The position numbers and the translations under genes were made by a program. From Allolobophora icterica (Eukaryota; Annelida; Clitellata; Crassiclitellata; Lumbricidae), in the NCBI GenBank assembly GCA_963556255.1, contig OY744613.1:46409546-46473545 (forward strand): a DNA stretch of 64,000 bases. The letters are read 5' to 3'. Below are positions 21,626 to 50,493 of the stretch, one piece after another. Every line of letters starts with the position of its first letter. Positions within the stretch are counted from its first letter, which is position 1. The notes beneath the pieces are model-generated. The model saw nothing but the letters and a program-made list of their open reading frames with translations, was not told where the DNA came from and searched no databases.

Positions 21626-23384
21626 CGTTAGATAGTACGGACTGCGGATTTTCGAAAGGAAGTTTGAAGGAATGATAGAATAATAGAAATATTTATTTAA
21701 CGAGGCAGTGTTTTGAAGACCTGTGGAATATCTGCAAAATATTTAACCTTTTCCCTGGTGTGTTAATTGAATATTAATGGAAAATTTATGCAGAGCTTCT
21801 TCAGAAGATACTAATCAGAGCACAGGAGACTAACAAGACTTTGGCTTCCTGCCCTTTGTGCTATGTAGCAGCTGTAGAAGTATATTTCACGTTTTGTATT
21901 AAACTAGATTACTTTGATAAAGTTAGTCATGGTGTCTCCTATTTTAGCCTGGATAATTCTAAAAACAAGTCCGTCAATAGCTATACATGGTATATAGGCC
22001 AAACCCCGCCTGTAGGGTAGCTGCATTACACTGGGACGCAGCAGTCATTGGCATCCTGGTTAGGTAGTCCAGCTCAGCCTTCTACTTGAAGATAGTGGGA
22101 ACATGTTCAGTCCAATCAAAATCAAAGTTGAAATTGATTAGAATTTGAATTAAGAAAAAGAACACCATGAATGATGTATACTTTTATTTAAACACAAAAA
22201 AAAACATAGCATGGATTCTATGTAGCAAAGTCATAAGAGGAAGAGCCAAAGTTTACATATATTGTTATCCAAGGCTTCTACCATCCAACAAATGTATGTA
22301 CGTACATGTATGTTTCAGAGCATTTATACAGCTCCCTTTCAGTAACTCACAAGGGTGCATATGGTAGGGCCAGTGTTTGGGTAAGCTTCTTAGTCTTGGG
22401 AGAGTTAAAGTTCTCTGAAATTGAACACTACGAAACCCGAGTTTAAGTCTTTTGTGAAAATCCTATGTTAAGTACTGTTGATACAAATTTCATGCAAAAA
22501 AGCTTCAAAGAACATGTGTAGGCCCTAATCATAACTGTACTTGCTAGTCAAATACGTGTAACTTAACTTACAAGTACTTTATACTGAAGTAATGTTCCCA
22601 ATATTTGTACTTTTCACAAGAAACCAGATCAGAACACAGAACTAGAACAAAGAAATTTAATGAAAATTATGCTAAAACAATTAGTGAAAAATTACTCACT
22701 CCATTATCTAAGCATGCCACTACCAGGAAGAATAGAAGAGCAGCCAGGACTGTTCCGAATAGAGGTTGGCACATAGGGTAAGTGCTCAGAAATAGTGAAA
22801 GCTACTCAAATATGAGTTGAAAGACTCTTAAACCAAAACACAAATGAACTTTAAACACACTTACAGCAAGCCCCACAAACACGAAGAAGAAACGCCACTT
22901 CAAACACTAGCCATATAACTAATGGCACAGCTGATACAAAAATAAATAAATTGAAACTAGGAACTTTCGAACCCAGTCTTTTCTTCAAAGAAAGTAATTT
23001 CAAATGTGTATTTCAAGTATTTTTCTGAAGAAGATCATAGTACTGTTAACAAAGTTCCACAAACTTTTTCAATTTCAACATTCCATCGGAAATTCCAAAG
23101 CCAAATGGTCTCAAACTGAACTATTCATAAAAGAATTCAATGTCAGCTGATCTCTCCTTGCATGAACGTTCTCACACAGTTCCTGTTGTTCAGAACTCTT
23201 CCATTAAGATTGCCTGCATGCAATCTGAATCGCTTATGTGCCATGTTTTTTTGTGGCATCTCTGTCATTCGCAACACAGTGATTTGCTATTATTTTACCC
23301 CTTTACAATTTTATCTCCACTCTGCTTGAATTATTAATCACTAGATTCGCACTTGCATGGCTTTTCATCTGTGTGAATTGTCAT
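21626..23384. other. intergenic, nothing recognised
   Basis: AT-rich DNA with scattered short frames. No transposon ends, RNA gene or tandem repeat noticed; the last part may be the 3' flank of the minus-strand zinc-finger gene. Confidence 0.45.
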
Positions 23385-23588
23385 CTGCATGATCACTTAA
23401 GCTTCATGGCATCAAATGCACTTGTGCAGTTTTTCTCCAGTATGGGTTCTTTAATGAAGATGAAACTGACTAAGGTGAGAAAACGTTCTGTTGCATAACT
23501 GGCAAAGTTGTTTTCTTCCAGTGTGAATTCTTGCATAGTAGTCCATAGTATGCCTCGTTGCAAATTCTTTGTCACACAATTCAAATAT
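23385..23588 (-). pseudogene. three decayed C2H2 fingers downstream of a stop
   Basis: After the TAA that ends the zinc-finger frame, the same frame continues with LCDKEFATRHTMDYYARIH, then CQLCNRTFSHLSQFHLH, a stop, RTHTGEKLHKC, and further stops. These were once additional fingers of the neighbouring protein and are no longer translated with it. Confidence 0.75.
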
Positions 23589-24464
23589 TTATGACTTTTC
23601 CCCAGTGTGTGTTCTCCTGTGTGTTTTAAGGCAACAGCTCTGTGCAAATGCTTTCTGACACATGTCACACCTGTGTGGCTTTTCCCCATTATGAGTTCTA
23701 ATGTGTGTGTTGAGATTACCCCGTTGTGCAAATGCTTTGCTACACAATTTACATTTATATGGTTTTTCTCCAGTGTGTATTCGCATGTGACGGTTGAGAT
23801 GACTCTTCAGTATAAATGCTTTGTGACATAAATTGCACTTGTGTGGTGTTTTGCCAGTGTGGTATTTTGAATGCAGACGAAGGTTCTTAACACATAAAAA
23901 CATTTTATTGCAAAACAGGCACATGTATTGCTTTTCTCCAGTGTGTGTTTTTCTGTGGTTTTCCAGAGAACCGTTCTGTGTATATGCTTTGGAACATAAA
24001 TTGCACTGGTATGGTTTTTCTCCAGAGTGGGAACTTAAATGACTTTGGAGATAGCCTTTCCGTGCAAATTTTTTGTGACAAAAATTGCAACTGTATGGCT
24101 TTTCTCTAGTGTGTGTTGTCAAGTGCACCTTGAGATTACTATTCTGTGCAAATGCTTTGTGACAAAAATTACAGCTAAATGGTCTTTCCCCAGTGTGGAT
24201 TCTTTGATGATCATGAAGGCCCCCACTGCGTGCAAATGCTTCACTGCATAATTCACATTTGTATGGTTTTCCTCCTGTATGGACTTTTGTATGGCACTGG
24301 AGGAAACATTTCCGTGTAAATGTTTTGTCACATGAATTGCACCTATATGGCCTTTCTCCAATGTGGGTTCTTACATGGAGTTTGTGATCGAAAGCCTGTC
24401 TAAATGTCTTGTTACAAAATTCACATTTATATCGTTTTTCTTTCTTACAGGTTCTTGCTTGCAT
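23589..24464 (-). CDS. C2H2 zinc-finger protein, ten fingers
   Basis: Minus-strand frame from the Met at 24464 (MQARTCKKEKRYKC) to a stop after HTGEKS. It encodes ten Kruppel-type C2H2 fingers with TGEKP linkers; the first is CEFCNKTFRQAFDHKLHVRTH less one residue here, the last is CDMCQKAFAQ through HRRTH. A DNA-binding nuclear role is expected. The frame is open a further nine codons upstream but starts there at TTG. A possible acceptor (TTGAAG) just before suggests this is a last exon joined to unseen upstream coding sequence. Fingers are more diverged from each other than in the plus-strand array at 15921. The C-terminal fingers were lost by a nonsense change. Confidence 0.8.
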   Translation of the reverse strand: MQARTCKKEKRYKCEFCNKTFRQAFDHKLHVRTHIGERPYRCNSCDKTFTRKCFLQCHTKVHTGGKPYKCELCSEAFARSGGLHDHQRIHTGERPFSCNFCHKAFAQNSNLKVHLTTHTREKPYSCNFCHKKFARKGYLQSHLSSHSGEKPYQCNLCSKAYTQNGSLENHRKTHTGEKQYMCLFCNKMFLCVKNLRLHSKYHTGKTPHKCNLCHKAFILKSHLNRHMRIHTGEKPYKCKLCSKAFAQRGNLNTHIRTHNGEKPHRCDMCQKAFAQSCCLKTHRRTHTGEKS

Positions 24465-24905
24465 CTTTACACCTTCAATAAAGTGGAACAATATTACAAA
24501 TATTGTAGGTTATGTTTACTGCTTTTCTATACTACTATAAAATCTATTTGAAGTTAGAAATTACACAGTTAAAATAACAAAACTTTTCAAAGCTAAGTTA
24601 TTATGAACTTTTGAAGTAATTTAAGAAAATGTAAAAGAATTGCCTCATTGTAACATAAATGTAGATATGTTATTTCTCAGAGAAGCTGCTTCGAAAAACT
24701 TTACCAACATGCAGTAGCTAGTCCTGCACGACGCAGAGCTAATGACCTTCAACTAAATCCTTGCAGTATTTTGTTCATAATACATGTACTACGCTAGGTG
24801 GAACTCCCTGAATTTACCACGACGTGATTGTCTGAAATACATGTATAAGTGCATCACAGACTGGGATCAATGGGCTCAAAATCTTAAAACAATAATTAGA
24901 TACTT
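24465..24905. other. 5' flank or intron of the minus-strand zinc-finger gene
   Basis: AT-rich sequence without a recognisable upstream exon. Confidence 0.35.
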
Positions 24906-24913
24906 GTATAGGG

Positions 24914-25239
24914 CACTGGTTTCAACCGGTTTCGACCTTAGGTTTCGCCATGGGTTCGCAGCAGCTCAATATATAAGAAAGAAATTAAAACACGACAACT
25001 GAATTCACAAATAGGATGAACAATGAGCAAATTTCTTCACAGCTCTCAGTCATTCCTGTTAGACACGATTGTATGACAAAATAATTAATATCATTACGTG
25101 ATTATCCTAACACTTGGACCAACAGGTTAAAATTATATTTATATCTTGAACAATTGGACGGGAGAAACGCGCTGCGTTCCGTGACCAGAGGATTGTCTAG
25201 TGTAGGATTCCGTAATTACAAAAGGATTGAAAACCACTG
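24914..25239. mobile_element. 326-bp hAT MITE
   Basis: Left end CACTGGTTTCAACCGG; right end, reverse complemented, CAGTGGTTTTCAATCC. Flanking octamers are GTATAGGG (24906-24913) and GTCTAGGG (25240-25247). TIR sequence and 8-bp duplication fit the Charlie-like hAT group. Non-coding. Confidence 0.82.
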
Positions 25240-25477
25240 GTCTAGGGTCTTCAATTTTCGTACGAAATACAGGAAGCCTAAGAAATTCATGTGATTTAAA
25301 CTGTAACTTTATGAAAAAGGAAAACGACTTCACCTACCACAGGCTACCAGTCGAAAGTAAACTACGAAAAAAAGTAAAAGGCAGGAATATTTGTGATTTA
25401 ACATTGAAAACCAAGTTCAGCAAAGCGACAAAATGCCGCCATCTTGATCGAAGAGGACCATTCAAGAATTACCATTG

Positions 25478-25660
<183 letters not shown>

Positions 25661-26000
25661 GTGGAGTACTTCTTTCTTGAGCGCTGCAATACCAACGACG
25701 CGCAGCCATCCGTCTCTTTTCTTGGCTTGCCTCCATGTAGTGTTTACAGCCAAACTTTAGTGGGCGCAGTTCAGCTTCCACCGTTCTCGTGCATAATTAT
25801 GTGATGAAGACGTCGAATAGAAGAGGCTTCAAACCTCTCGAAGTTCAGGAAATGATCATTGCTCGCACAGCCCTGACACCATGCTGGTCAGAAACGCAGC
25901 GTGGCATAGGCCTATGTGTCCAAACAACCCGAGTCTCCTTGCTTGAATCAGCTCCGAAACTGCAGTTCTTACAATTCAGTAGCACGAATTCTTGACCATT
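25661..26000. other. nothing recognised
   Basis: Short unique stretch between the CAT tract and the ATTGT tract. Confidence 0.4.
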
Positions 26001-26814
26001 ATTGTATTGTATTGTATTGTATTGTATTGTATTGTATTGTATTGTATTGTATCTAGAAATTTATAAAGCTCCTCGCGCAGAATAACTATTCAAAGGCGCT
26101 TTACATGTAAGCACATAAGCCCCGGGGAAACAGAAATGCCTTTAGGGAATGCGAGACCGATGAAGAAAAGCCAGTCATTAGTTTGGCCCTGAGCACAGGT
26201 AGAAGGTCATTCCAGATCGTGGGACCCACTACAGCAAACGCCCGATGCTGGGCCAAAGCAGTTTTAGCCCTGAGAACAAAAAGATCAAGCCGATTTACAG
26301 AGCGCAATGAGCGAGAAGAAGATGCAGATAGCGGTTTTCGCAGATAGTTCGAGAGATATTTCGGGGCAGTAGGCTGCTGAGATTTAGAGACAAGGAAGAG
26401 GATCTTATATCGGATGCGCGCAGCAATAGGGAGCCAGTGAAGGGCATCAAGCATGCAAGTAGAGATATGGGCAAACCGGGGGAGTCGAGCGATGAGCCTA
26501 GCAGAAGCATTTAGAACAGATTGAAGGGAGGAAAGACGCTGCTTGGGGAGACCCATGAGGAGCGAGTTGCAGAAGTCCAACCGTGAGCAGACAAATGCGT
26601 GAACTATGGTGGTAAAGACAGAGCGTGAGACCGAGCGTCTGATGGCCCTGAGTTGAAAGAAGCACGAGCGAGTCATGTTGGAGATATACTCCGTGAATGT
26701 GAGGGAGGAGTCAAGTGTGACACCCAAGTTGCGGACGGTGGAAGAGTAGGTGTAAGCAGGAAATTTCTCAGTCAGCAATGGAAAGTTATATTCCAACCAT
26801 ACTACAGAGTGCAC
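26001..26814 (-). mobile_element. 5'-truncated L2/CR1-like LINE with (ATTGT)n tail
   Basis: Minus-strand frame 26814-26101 carries the post-RT region: VRNLGVTLDSSLTF, CSRLDFCNSLLMGLPKQRL, LDALHWLPIAARIRYKILF and NRLDLFVLRAKTALAQHRAF. It ends near the 3' tail (TTTATAAAGCTCC on the plus strand, about 26060) followed by (ATTGT)n at 26001-26052. The 5' break is near 26800. Same family layout as the copy at 8672-9845 but with a different microsatellite tail. Confidence 0.82.
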
Positions 26815-27091
26815 TATGCCACCATGCTATATACTCAGGTTTTAAATTTTCGTCATGGTAATTTCGTCCATCTTTTTTTGGAATTTCATCTTAGAAAAAA
26901 AGTTGATAACTTTTTATTGTTTTTTTAGTCATTCGCCTCACAAATCATGACCTTTAGCGAATAATAATTAAACAATAATTCAACAGTGTTTCATTTATGA
27001 ATTTCATGATTTTTTTGTGTATTTAAAAAAAATGGAGAATTGGCGGCCCCTAAAAATCGGCGGCCCTGTTTGCCTCACGGACGAACCGGGC

Positions 27092-27197
<106 letters not shown>

Positions 27198-27611
27198 TAA
27201 CATAATACAATACTGCATGTACCATAGCAAGCCCTTCTCTATTCAGCTCCATTGCGCGCTTTTGCCATGCAATGCACTTACATATTTATAGTCAGGTTGC
27301 GAAGTCCTCAGACCCAGAAAAAATTGGCAACAAGCTGATTTTTGATTTTTCATAAATGGTTTTATATATAGCTTCAATAAAATCATCCCCAGCGAAAATC
27401 AAACCACGCGATTTTTTTTAATGAACATCTTTATTATGCCCAGTAGGCAGTATAGTCTAGGCTTGGAATTACAAAAGGCTATAGAAATGACTGTTAGAAG
27501 CAAATCATGTAACAATTTGTAAATAGGCCTAGGTGTTTCTAGACTTATTTGACCCTGCTGAAAACGAAAATCGTGGTTAGCAAGCTGGATTTTTGGCGGT
27601 TGCATGAGAAA

Positions 27612-27955
27612 ACAAGATGGCGGCCAAAATGGCGGCCAATATCTTCATATGGCTATAAGTAAAGTCACGTGTGTGATAGAAACATGATTTTAGAGTGTAA
27701 ATTAACATTTTCGGGGCCAAGAAATACGATGAAACTAAAGACACATATTTAGCACTGCAATAAAACAAAATGGCGGACAAAATGGCGGCCAATATCTTCA
27801 AATGGCTATAAGTTAAGTTATGTATATGATGCAAACATAATTTTAGAGTCTAAATTAACATTTTCTGGGTCAAGGAATGCGATGGAACTAAAGACACATA
27901 TGTATCACTGCAAGAAAACAAAATGGTGGACAAAATGGCGGCCAGTCTGGAGTAG
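27612..27955. repeat. 153-bp tandem repeat with ATGGCGGCC motifs
   Basis: Two full units and part of a third, starting near 27612, 27765 and 27918. Each begins with AACAAAATGGCGGACAAAATGG or a close variant without its last bases. CAAGATGGCGGC matches the known YY1 consensus; function here is unknown. Confidence 0.8.
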
Positions 27956-28476
27956 TGTTTTCTTGGTCAAAGAACACCAAGGAAATACAACTCTACATGT
28001 ATATGTAGCATTGACGTTATTGCAATTTAACTGTCATTATTTATATGAAATGTTTAATAGCATGTGATTGCAGTTTAACCATTTTATACATTACATATGA
28101 TTTGACTGATATAGATTAGAGTTATTTCAAGCATTGTTGCAGACAATGCATTTGCACATAAGTGTACACGTCAAGATGTTGGCTTGGCTGTCAGTGTATA
28201 GCTGAAGCATGGCTCCATTTCAGAAGATCTTTTCCATCACCAACAAAAGTCTGTTAAACAGAATGCTCGAATCAATGACAACACGGTTGGCATTGATTTT
28301 GATTTTTTCTTTAGTAAGGCTAATGTGTACATTTGGTCAGCTTTTCACATGACAACATCTGTGAAAGCATGATTATCCATGTTCACCATAATCTTACTGC
28401 CAACTTCATCAGCAGTATCACATGTTATGGTATCAGTATCAGATGCAACTAATCCCAATGAAATACTGCCAAGACA

Positions 28477-30552
28477 TTAATCAGATACATCTAATGGCAG
28501 ATTCTTGGCAAAATATCCAAGTATTTTGTTTAAATCTGTGAAATCACGAGACAAGAGTGATTTACCTAGTTCAGAGTGTGACATAGCATCACTTGTGATG
28601 CCAAAGCCAGTAAAATGACTGGGGGCAGCATGAACACTGGTACATTTATGTAAGGTGCAAACCCATAACAGTCGCACACTTTCACTCATCCCTCTGCCAT
28701 GTGTCAAACCACTGAGCCCCTTGATTGCTTTCATCATAACTTGTGCTATTAGAAAATCTGTTGACAAGCCTCCCCATAAACGGTCAGATCGGAGTACACT
28801 GTGGTACCCATTACTGACTTTTTCATGCAACCATGCATGAGTATGTGGCAGTTCGAGCATATTTTGGAGATAGAGCCAAGCACACTAACCTTGGCATGTA
28901 CTGATTGTGCCCTGTCACTGCAAAGATTTAGCATCTTTGAGATACCAACAAGATGCATGCCCCAAACTCCTGATCTTTCAGCTCTAAGAACTGTTTTTAA
29001 AATGTCAACATATTTCACATATTGCAACCATAATTTGGCAGTTCTGGACTCAGTGGCCAACATGGTTGTATGAGCTGTAAGCACACTGTCCAACTTTCTG
29101 AAACATTCAGAGACATCTAGACTTAGTAAATCTAACTCTTTGCTGATGACACTGTCATAAAGTGCTCTCAAGTCAGTTACATCTGCATCAGTTATAGAGC
29201 CAGGAATGTCATTATTTACCGAGGTATCTAGTACAGACCTCGTAAGCAAAATATTTGGTGCTGAATCAATCAAAAAATGTCCTCGCAAAGCCCGGGCCAC
29301 AGCCTTGCCACTGATCATATGCACAAGTTCTGTGTTTGGGCCATACTCCAAAGCCTCAGAAAGCCCTGAACCGGACATTACAGAGCCAATGCTGCCAAGA
29401 AAACTCATAATTACATGGAAAACTCCTATCCGACATACCACGTTAAATGATTGTGAAGTGATAACTTAGACAGTTTTGAGCCACAAAGGCTGGGTCGAAT
29501 GTTACACATGGTGTAATTATTTGAGTTTCTTGGCCTGGTCACTGATAAATAAGAGTGCTGACAAAATACATGATCTGTCACCTGGGTTCATGTCAATAAT
29601 GGGTAACATTCGGATGTCACCAGGAAGTAGATGTGGACCAGTGTTCATGTCTTGCATGAAACCTGACCAATTCGGTCACTTTACCTCGAAAGTACCACCC
29701 AATTTTCCACAGTAACTCCAATTTAACTGAATGGGGAGCACAGAACCCTGACTGTATATCATTGATAGGTTTGAACTAAAACAATGACAGTGCCAGGACA
29801 TTTCGCAGTTTAATTTGATGGATAGGAATGCCCCTTTCATGGACCATGTCAGCAACTGTGACAGATGTTTAACAAACTTTTCACTGAAATTACCTGAGGG
29901 TAACGTGTCTAAAGAACTGTCAGTTACTGACATAGAAATGATTCCCATCCCCTGGTGCATGAATTTATTGGCAATTGCTTGGATTACTGTTCTTCTCTCT
30001 TTGTAGGACTCCCTCAGGTTCTCAAACCGTCTAGTGTCACAATGCTATGGTCAACATTGTCTGCAGACCGCTGCATGAAAGCGGTTGGTCTTGCAGGTGG
30101 TAGATTGTCCTCAGCGGACTGTAAAATTGACTTTTTGTATATGGGTCCTGAGACATACTAACCATTCTATCACGTAGTTCCTCAATAGTGTACAATTCGC
30201 AATCAAAGTAATCCATTGCATCACACATAGCATTAAAATTTTCAAACTTATCTTGCCTGACAGGTCTACTGGCAGATCTACCAGAACTGCCTGGCTCAGA
30301 TTCCCTGTGAACCTTTTCAACCTTAGAAAAGTCACGATAACAGTTCACGTGGTAAATTGCTTCACCTGCAGGAAAATCACCCGTTGCTTCTTGGCGACCC
30401 TGCACCACAAATGCCAAATGATCTTGCCGTTTCTGACAGAAATCTAAAATACTGTATTTGATGCCCAGTGTTTGTACACTCCGCCATTTGGCATTCTTAT
30501 CAGGCTTTCTAACATGAACAGGTTCACCACATATGAAACAGTTCTGTTTCAA
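28477..30552 (-). pseudogene. broken unclassified transposon protein (zinc-binding N-terminus, GRGM block)
   Basis: Read on the minus strand. The N-terminal block (30552-30037) begins MKQNCFICGEPVHVRKPDKN, a CxxC zinc-binding lead, followed by YHVNCYRDF. The middle block (29441-28749) contains VFHVIMSFLGSIGSVMSGSG, GKAVARALRGHFLIDSAP and a conserved LWLQYVKYVDILKTVLRAER. The C-terminal block (28860-28477) contains SDRLWGGLSTDFLIAQVMM and SGLTHGRGMSESVRLLWV. From memory these blocks recur together in uncharacterised repeat proteins of many invertebrates; I do not know a formal family name and cannot identify catalytic residues. A frameshift near 28810 and stops between 30037 and 29441 break the gene. 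It is the only sizeable coding content of the enclosing inverted-repeat element. Confidence 0.65.
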
Positions 30553-31249
30553 ATCAAACTCTCCTACTGAAGAGCGTAGAATTTACATTTACTTTCTGAC
30601 TCGACTGCACATGCCCCACGATTTTGTTGAATGCTCGCTTCATTTATTTACTGCTTTCGGTAAGACCCATGAACATTAATTACATGCGGTGCAGATGACA
30701 AATACTCAGTCAAGTCGGAATCACCATGCTTGGCGCTACTTTACATTAACTTCTAACGTTGTACCATAACTTGGACAGGTTTCTCACTAGCGTCATGGTG
30801 TAAGAGATAGCGTCATCGCTAGATCATCGACAGTTCACAAATGAATCGTTAGAAAGACATGATAGCACACTAGGCCTATACATCACATACACATCAAACG
30901 ATTGTGGACAATATGACCGTGATTTCACTATCGCTAAAATTACATTCGAAATAACTTTTGAAACTAAAACTTTCAGATCTTTAGATTGAAAATTTAACTA
31001 TTAGCATCAGAAAAAACAATATAGTTTATTTACGAGACCAAAGCGAAACCGGAAAGAATAGGAAAAAGATTATAAACATCAGAGGTAGGGCCCACATAGG
31101 CTCAAATAGCAATAACTTTATACCTTCAAATTTCTCTAATAAAATCACACTTCGTGAGAGTTGAGGAGCTGGGGACCATTTTTTAAATACAATATTATTA
31201 TATCTTTAATATTTTTCTATTTCCAGCTTGTTGCCAATTTTTTCTGGGT

Positions 31250-31803
31250 ACTACAAGCAGTTCTTTTAATGCGCCTGTACTATTATACATAAGCATGTGA
31301 ATTTTCGCAGCCGTGTATACTACTCGTGATAAATTCAATGCATCCTGTAGAAGCGGGAACTCTGGTAAAGTGATATAGCCACTTCATATTGGCGACACCT
31401 AGCTTCGCGTTTGCCCGCTGCCTCGACGGAAGGTTAAATCAGTGAACCAAGCCTTGAAGTTGACTACGATGATGATAGACATTACATTTGCAACTGTCAT
31501 TATAATGGGAAACTCAACAAGCATTAACTGAAACTGACACACGGGGTCGCAGCATCAAATCTGGTCAACAACAGAGGACAGGCTATTTTTTGTATCACTT
31601 CACAGGGTCTCTTACATGTATTGTATGTTTTCGATACGTAATTTTTATACTAAGTCATTCCCTTTCAACTCGCCTATTTCATTTTAACGTTTCCCATTAA
31701 GAGAACAACATCATTTTTAAATGAACGTATTCTTTAGATTGAACGGTTGCGGTGGAAGCTTGAAAGCCATTGCATTTGAATTGATTGGTCTCAAAGACTT
31801 AGT
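31250..31803. other. intergenic, nothing recognised
   Basis: Unique-looking sequence between the 3.9-kb element and the next piggyBac derivative. Confidence 0.45.
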
Positions 31804-32825
31804 TTAACCCTCAATGGTTCCTTAGGGTGCAATCTGCACCCCCTGGCCGTTTCTATGGCTACTCAAGTGTTATTATTAAAATTTCAGCAGTTATCTTCTA
31901 GGACATTGTAAGTGTACCATTTTTCCCTATAGTCATGCATAAAACGGAAAAAAAAGAGTTGACGTCAATTTTTGCCAGCACAGGTTCATCGGGGGTGCAA
32001 TTTGCACCCCCAAATTATGACGTTGATATGATGAACAAATTCAGGTAACTGGTGCTAATTACTGCAATAATTTGTTATGTTATTATATTTTAGAACACTT
32101 CCTGATATTTGTTTGACCTTTTTAGAAGTCAGCCATTTTGTTTTGCTTACATTTCAAGTATTAGAAAATAAATAACACCATGGCTAGGTATTCCACAGCT
32201 GAAGCTCTTTGACTGATTATGGAAGAGGATACAGAAGTTGATGAAGGTGAAGGTGATGCCGATGATAGTAAAGATGGAGATTTGCCTGAAGTTGGTACTG
32301 CCTCTGATAACGAAGATCATGTGTCCGAGGAATTCGACGAATCAGAAGATGTCAGTGCGTCTGACGAAGAGCAGGTAAATGAACCATCTACTACACGGAA
32401 TACAAGAGGAAGAGGTCGTGTAAGAGCTGGTACTGCCCTGCTCAGAAGACCGATCATGGATGCAATCCAACTTATAGAACTGGACTCTAGAGAATTCGAA
32501 GCAGGAACTGAGATACCAGCTAAAGTGAAGAGGACACAGGGACATTGTCATCTGTGCCCGCGCGAGTTTGACAGGAAGACGCGCAAATTCTGCGATAAGT
32601 GCTGTAGGCCTGCTTGTCCGGCACACTCTGTCAATGTATCAAATGTGACAAATGTATGTAACTGAACAATTTAGATATGTCATTATGTTTATATAAAATA
32701 CATGGTATTCGATTACCGGTAGACACAGCGTATCCTTGATTTATATTCTCAAACAAATAGGGGGTGCAGTTTGAACCCCAAGGACCGGGAACGCAACTTT
32801 CTGACAAGGGCCCATTGAGGGTTAA
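31804..32825 (+). mobile_element. internally deleted piggyBac element
   Basis: TTAA duplications at 31804-31807 and 32822-32825. Inverted ends CCCTCAATGGTTCC and CCCTCAATGGGCCC (right one reverse complemented). Near the left end are two palindromes, GGGTGCAATCTGCACCC (31825-31841) and the 21-bp palindrome around GGTGCAATTTGCACC (31991-32011). A worn version lies near the right end (32760-32780). A single frame keeps only the two terminal domains of the transposase. It ends about 200 bp before the receptor's start codon. Confidence 0.85.
32180..32665 (+). pseudogene. piggyBac N-terminal acidic region joined in frame to the cysteine-rich domain
   Basis: The family-like start MARYSTAEAL is at 32180 but is followed by an in-frame TGA at 32210. 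Translation from the next Met (32219) gives 148 residues. First comes a long acidic stretch (DEGEGDADDSKDGD, FDESEDVSASDEEQ), then an Arg-rich segment (NTRGRGRVRAGTALLRR). It then passes directly into a piggyBac C-terminal cysteine-rich domain: GHCHLCPREFDRKTRKFCDK, CCRPACPAHS, VCN. In piggyBac transposases this domain binds the transposon ends; the catalytic DDD core is absent here. The exact in-frame join suggests either a simple internal deletion or selection for a DNA-binding derivative. I favour a decaying non-autonomous copy because of the TGA. Confidence 0.72.
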
Positions 32826-32874
32826 CTAAATTCACATGAGGTCGCCACTGAACCATGTAGTTTAACCGATAACG

Positions 32875-32884
32875 TATAATAAAA
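32875..32884 (+). promoter_or_regulatory. possible TATA box for the Ig receptor
   Basis: TATAATAAAA lies about 150 bp before the receptor's ATG (33023) and 50 bp after the piggyBac end. Position is plausible; there is no independent support. Confidence 0.25.
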
Positions 32885-33022
32885 TGATAGCGCAAGAAAT
32901 TGAGTCGGAGTTGTTCGGTGTCAAACCGCGATGAGATAAGTTTGTGTACGTTAAATACGTTCAAAATTGGTGTTGATAGGCCTACGTCAATAGAACACTT
33001 GACCTATTGCAAGAACAAGGGA

Positions 33023-50282
<17,260 letters not shown>

Positions 50283-50487
50283 ACCTGTTCATTACCGTAC
50301 CTATTAACAATTAATGGCGAATTTTGACGAGAGTTTATATTTGGGCTTTTTTGGCTAAAAGTAATACAGATTTATAATTTATTCAAACCTCAATACAGGT
50401 AAAGTGTACTGTGGACTTTAGCATCAAATATATTTATCTTTCTGGATCTCCTTAACCATTCGTTAGACTAACTTCCGCTTTGAGAAG

Positions 50488-50493
50488 ATTAAA
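50488..50493 (+). terminator. possible polyadenylation signal ATTAAA
   Basis: About 205 bp after the receptor stop codon; a common variant signal, assigned by position only. Confidence 0.3.

Larger units (their letters stand above)
27312..31249. mobile_element. 3.9-kb element with perfect 26-bp inverted ends, unclassified
   Basis: ACCCAGAAAAAATTGGCAAC and the following six bases (27312-27337) are repeated exactly, inverted, at 31224-31249. The interior holds minus-strand coding blocks of one protein (28477-30552), a 153-bp tandem repeat near the left end (27612-27955) and AT-rich spacers. I could not identify a target duplication, and I do not recognise a named superfamily for the ends. The perfect ends with a broken gene suggest mobilisation in trans or recent activity. 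Confidence 0.8.
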
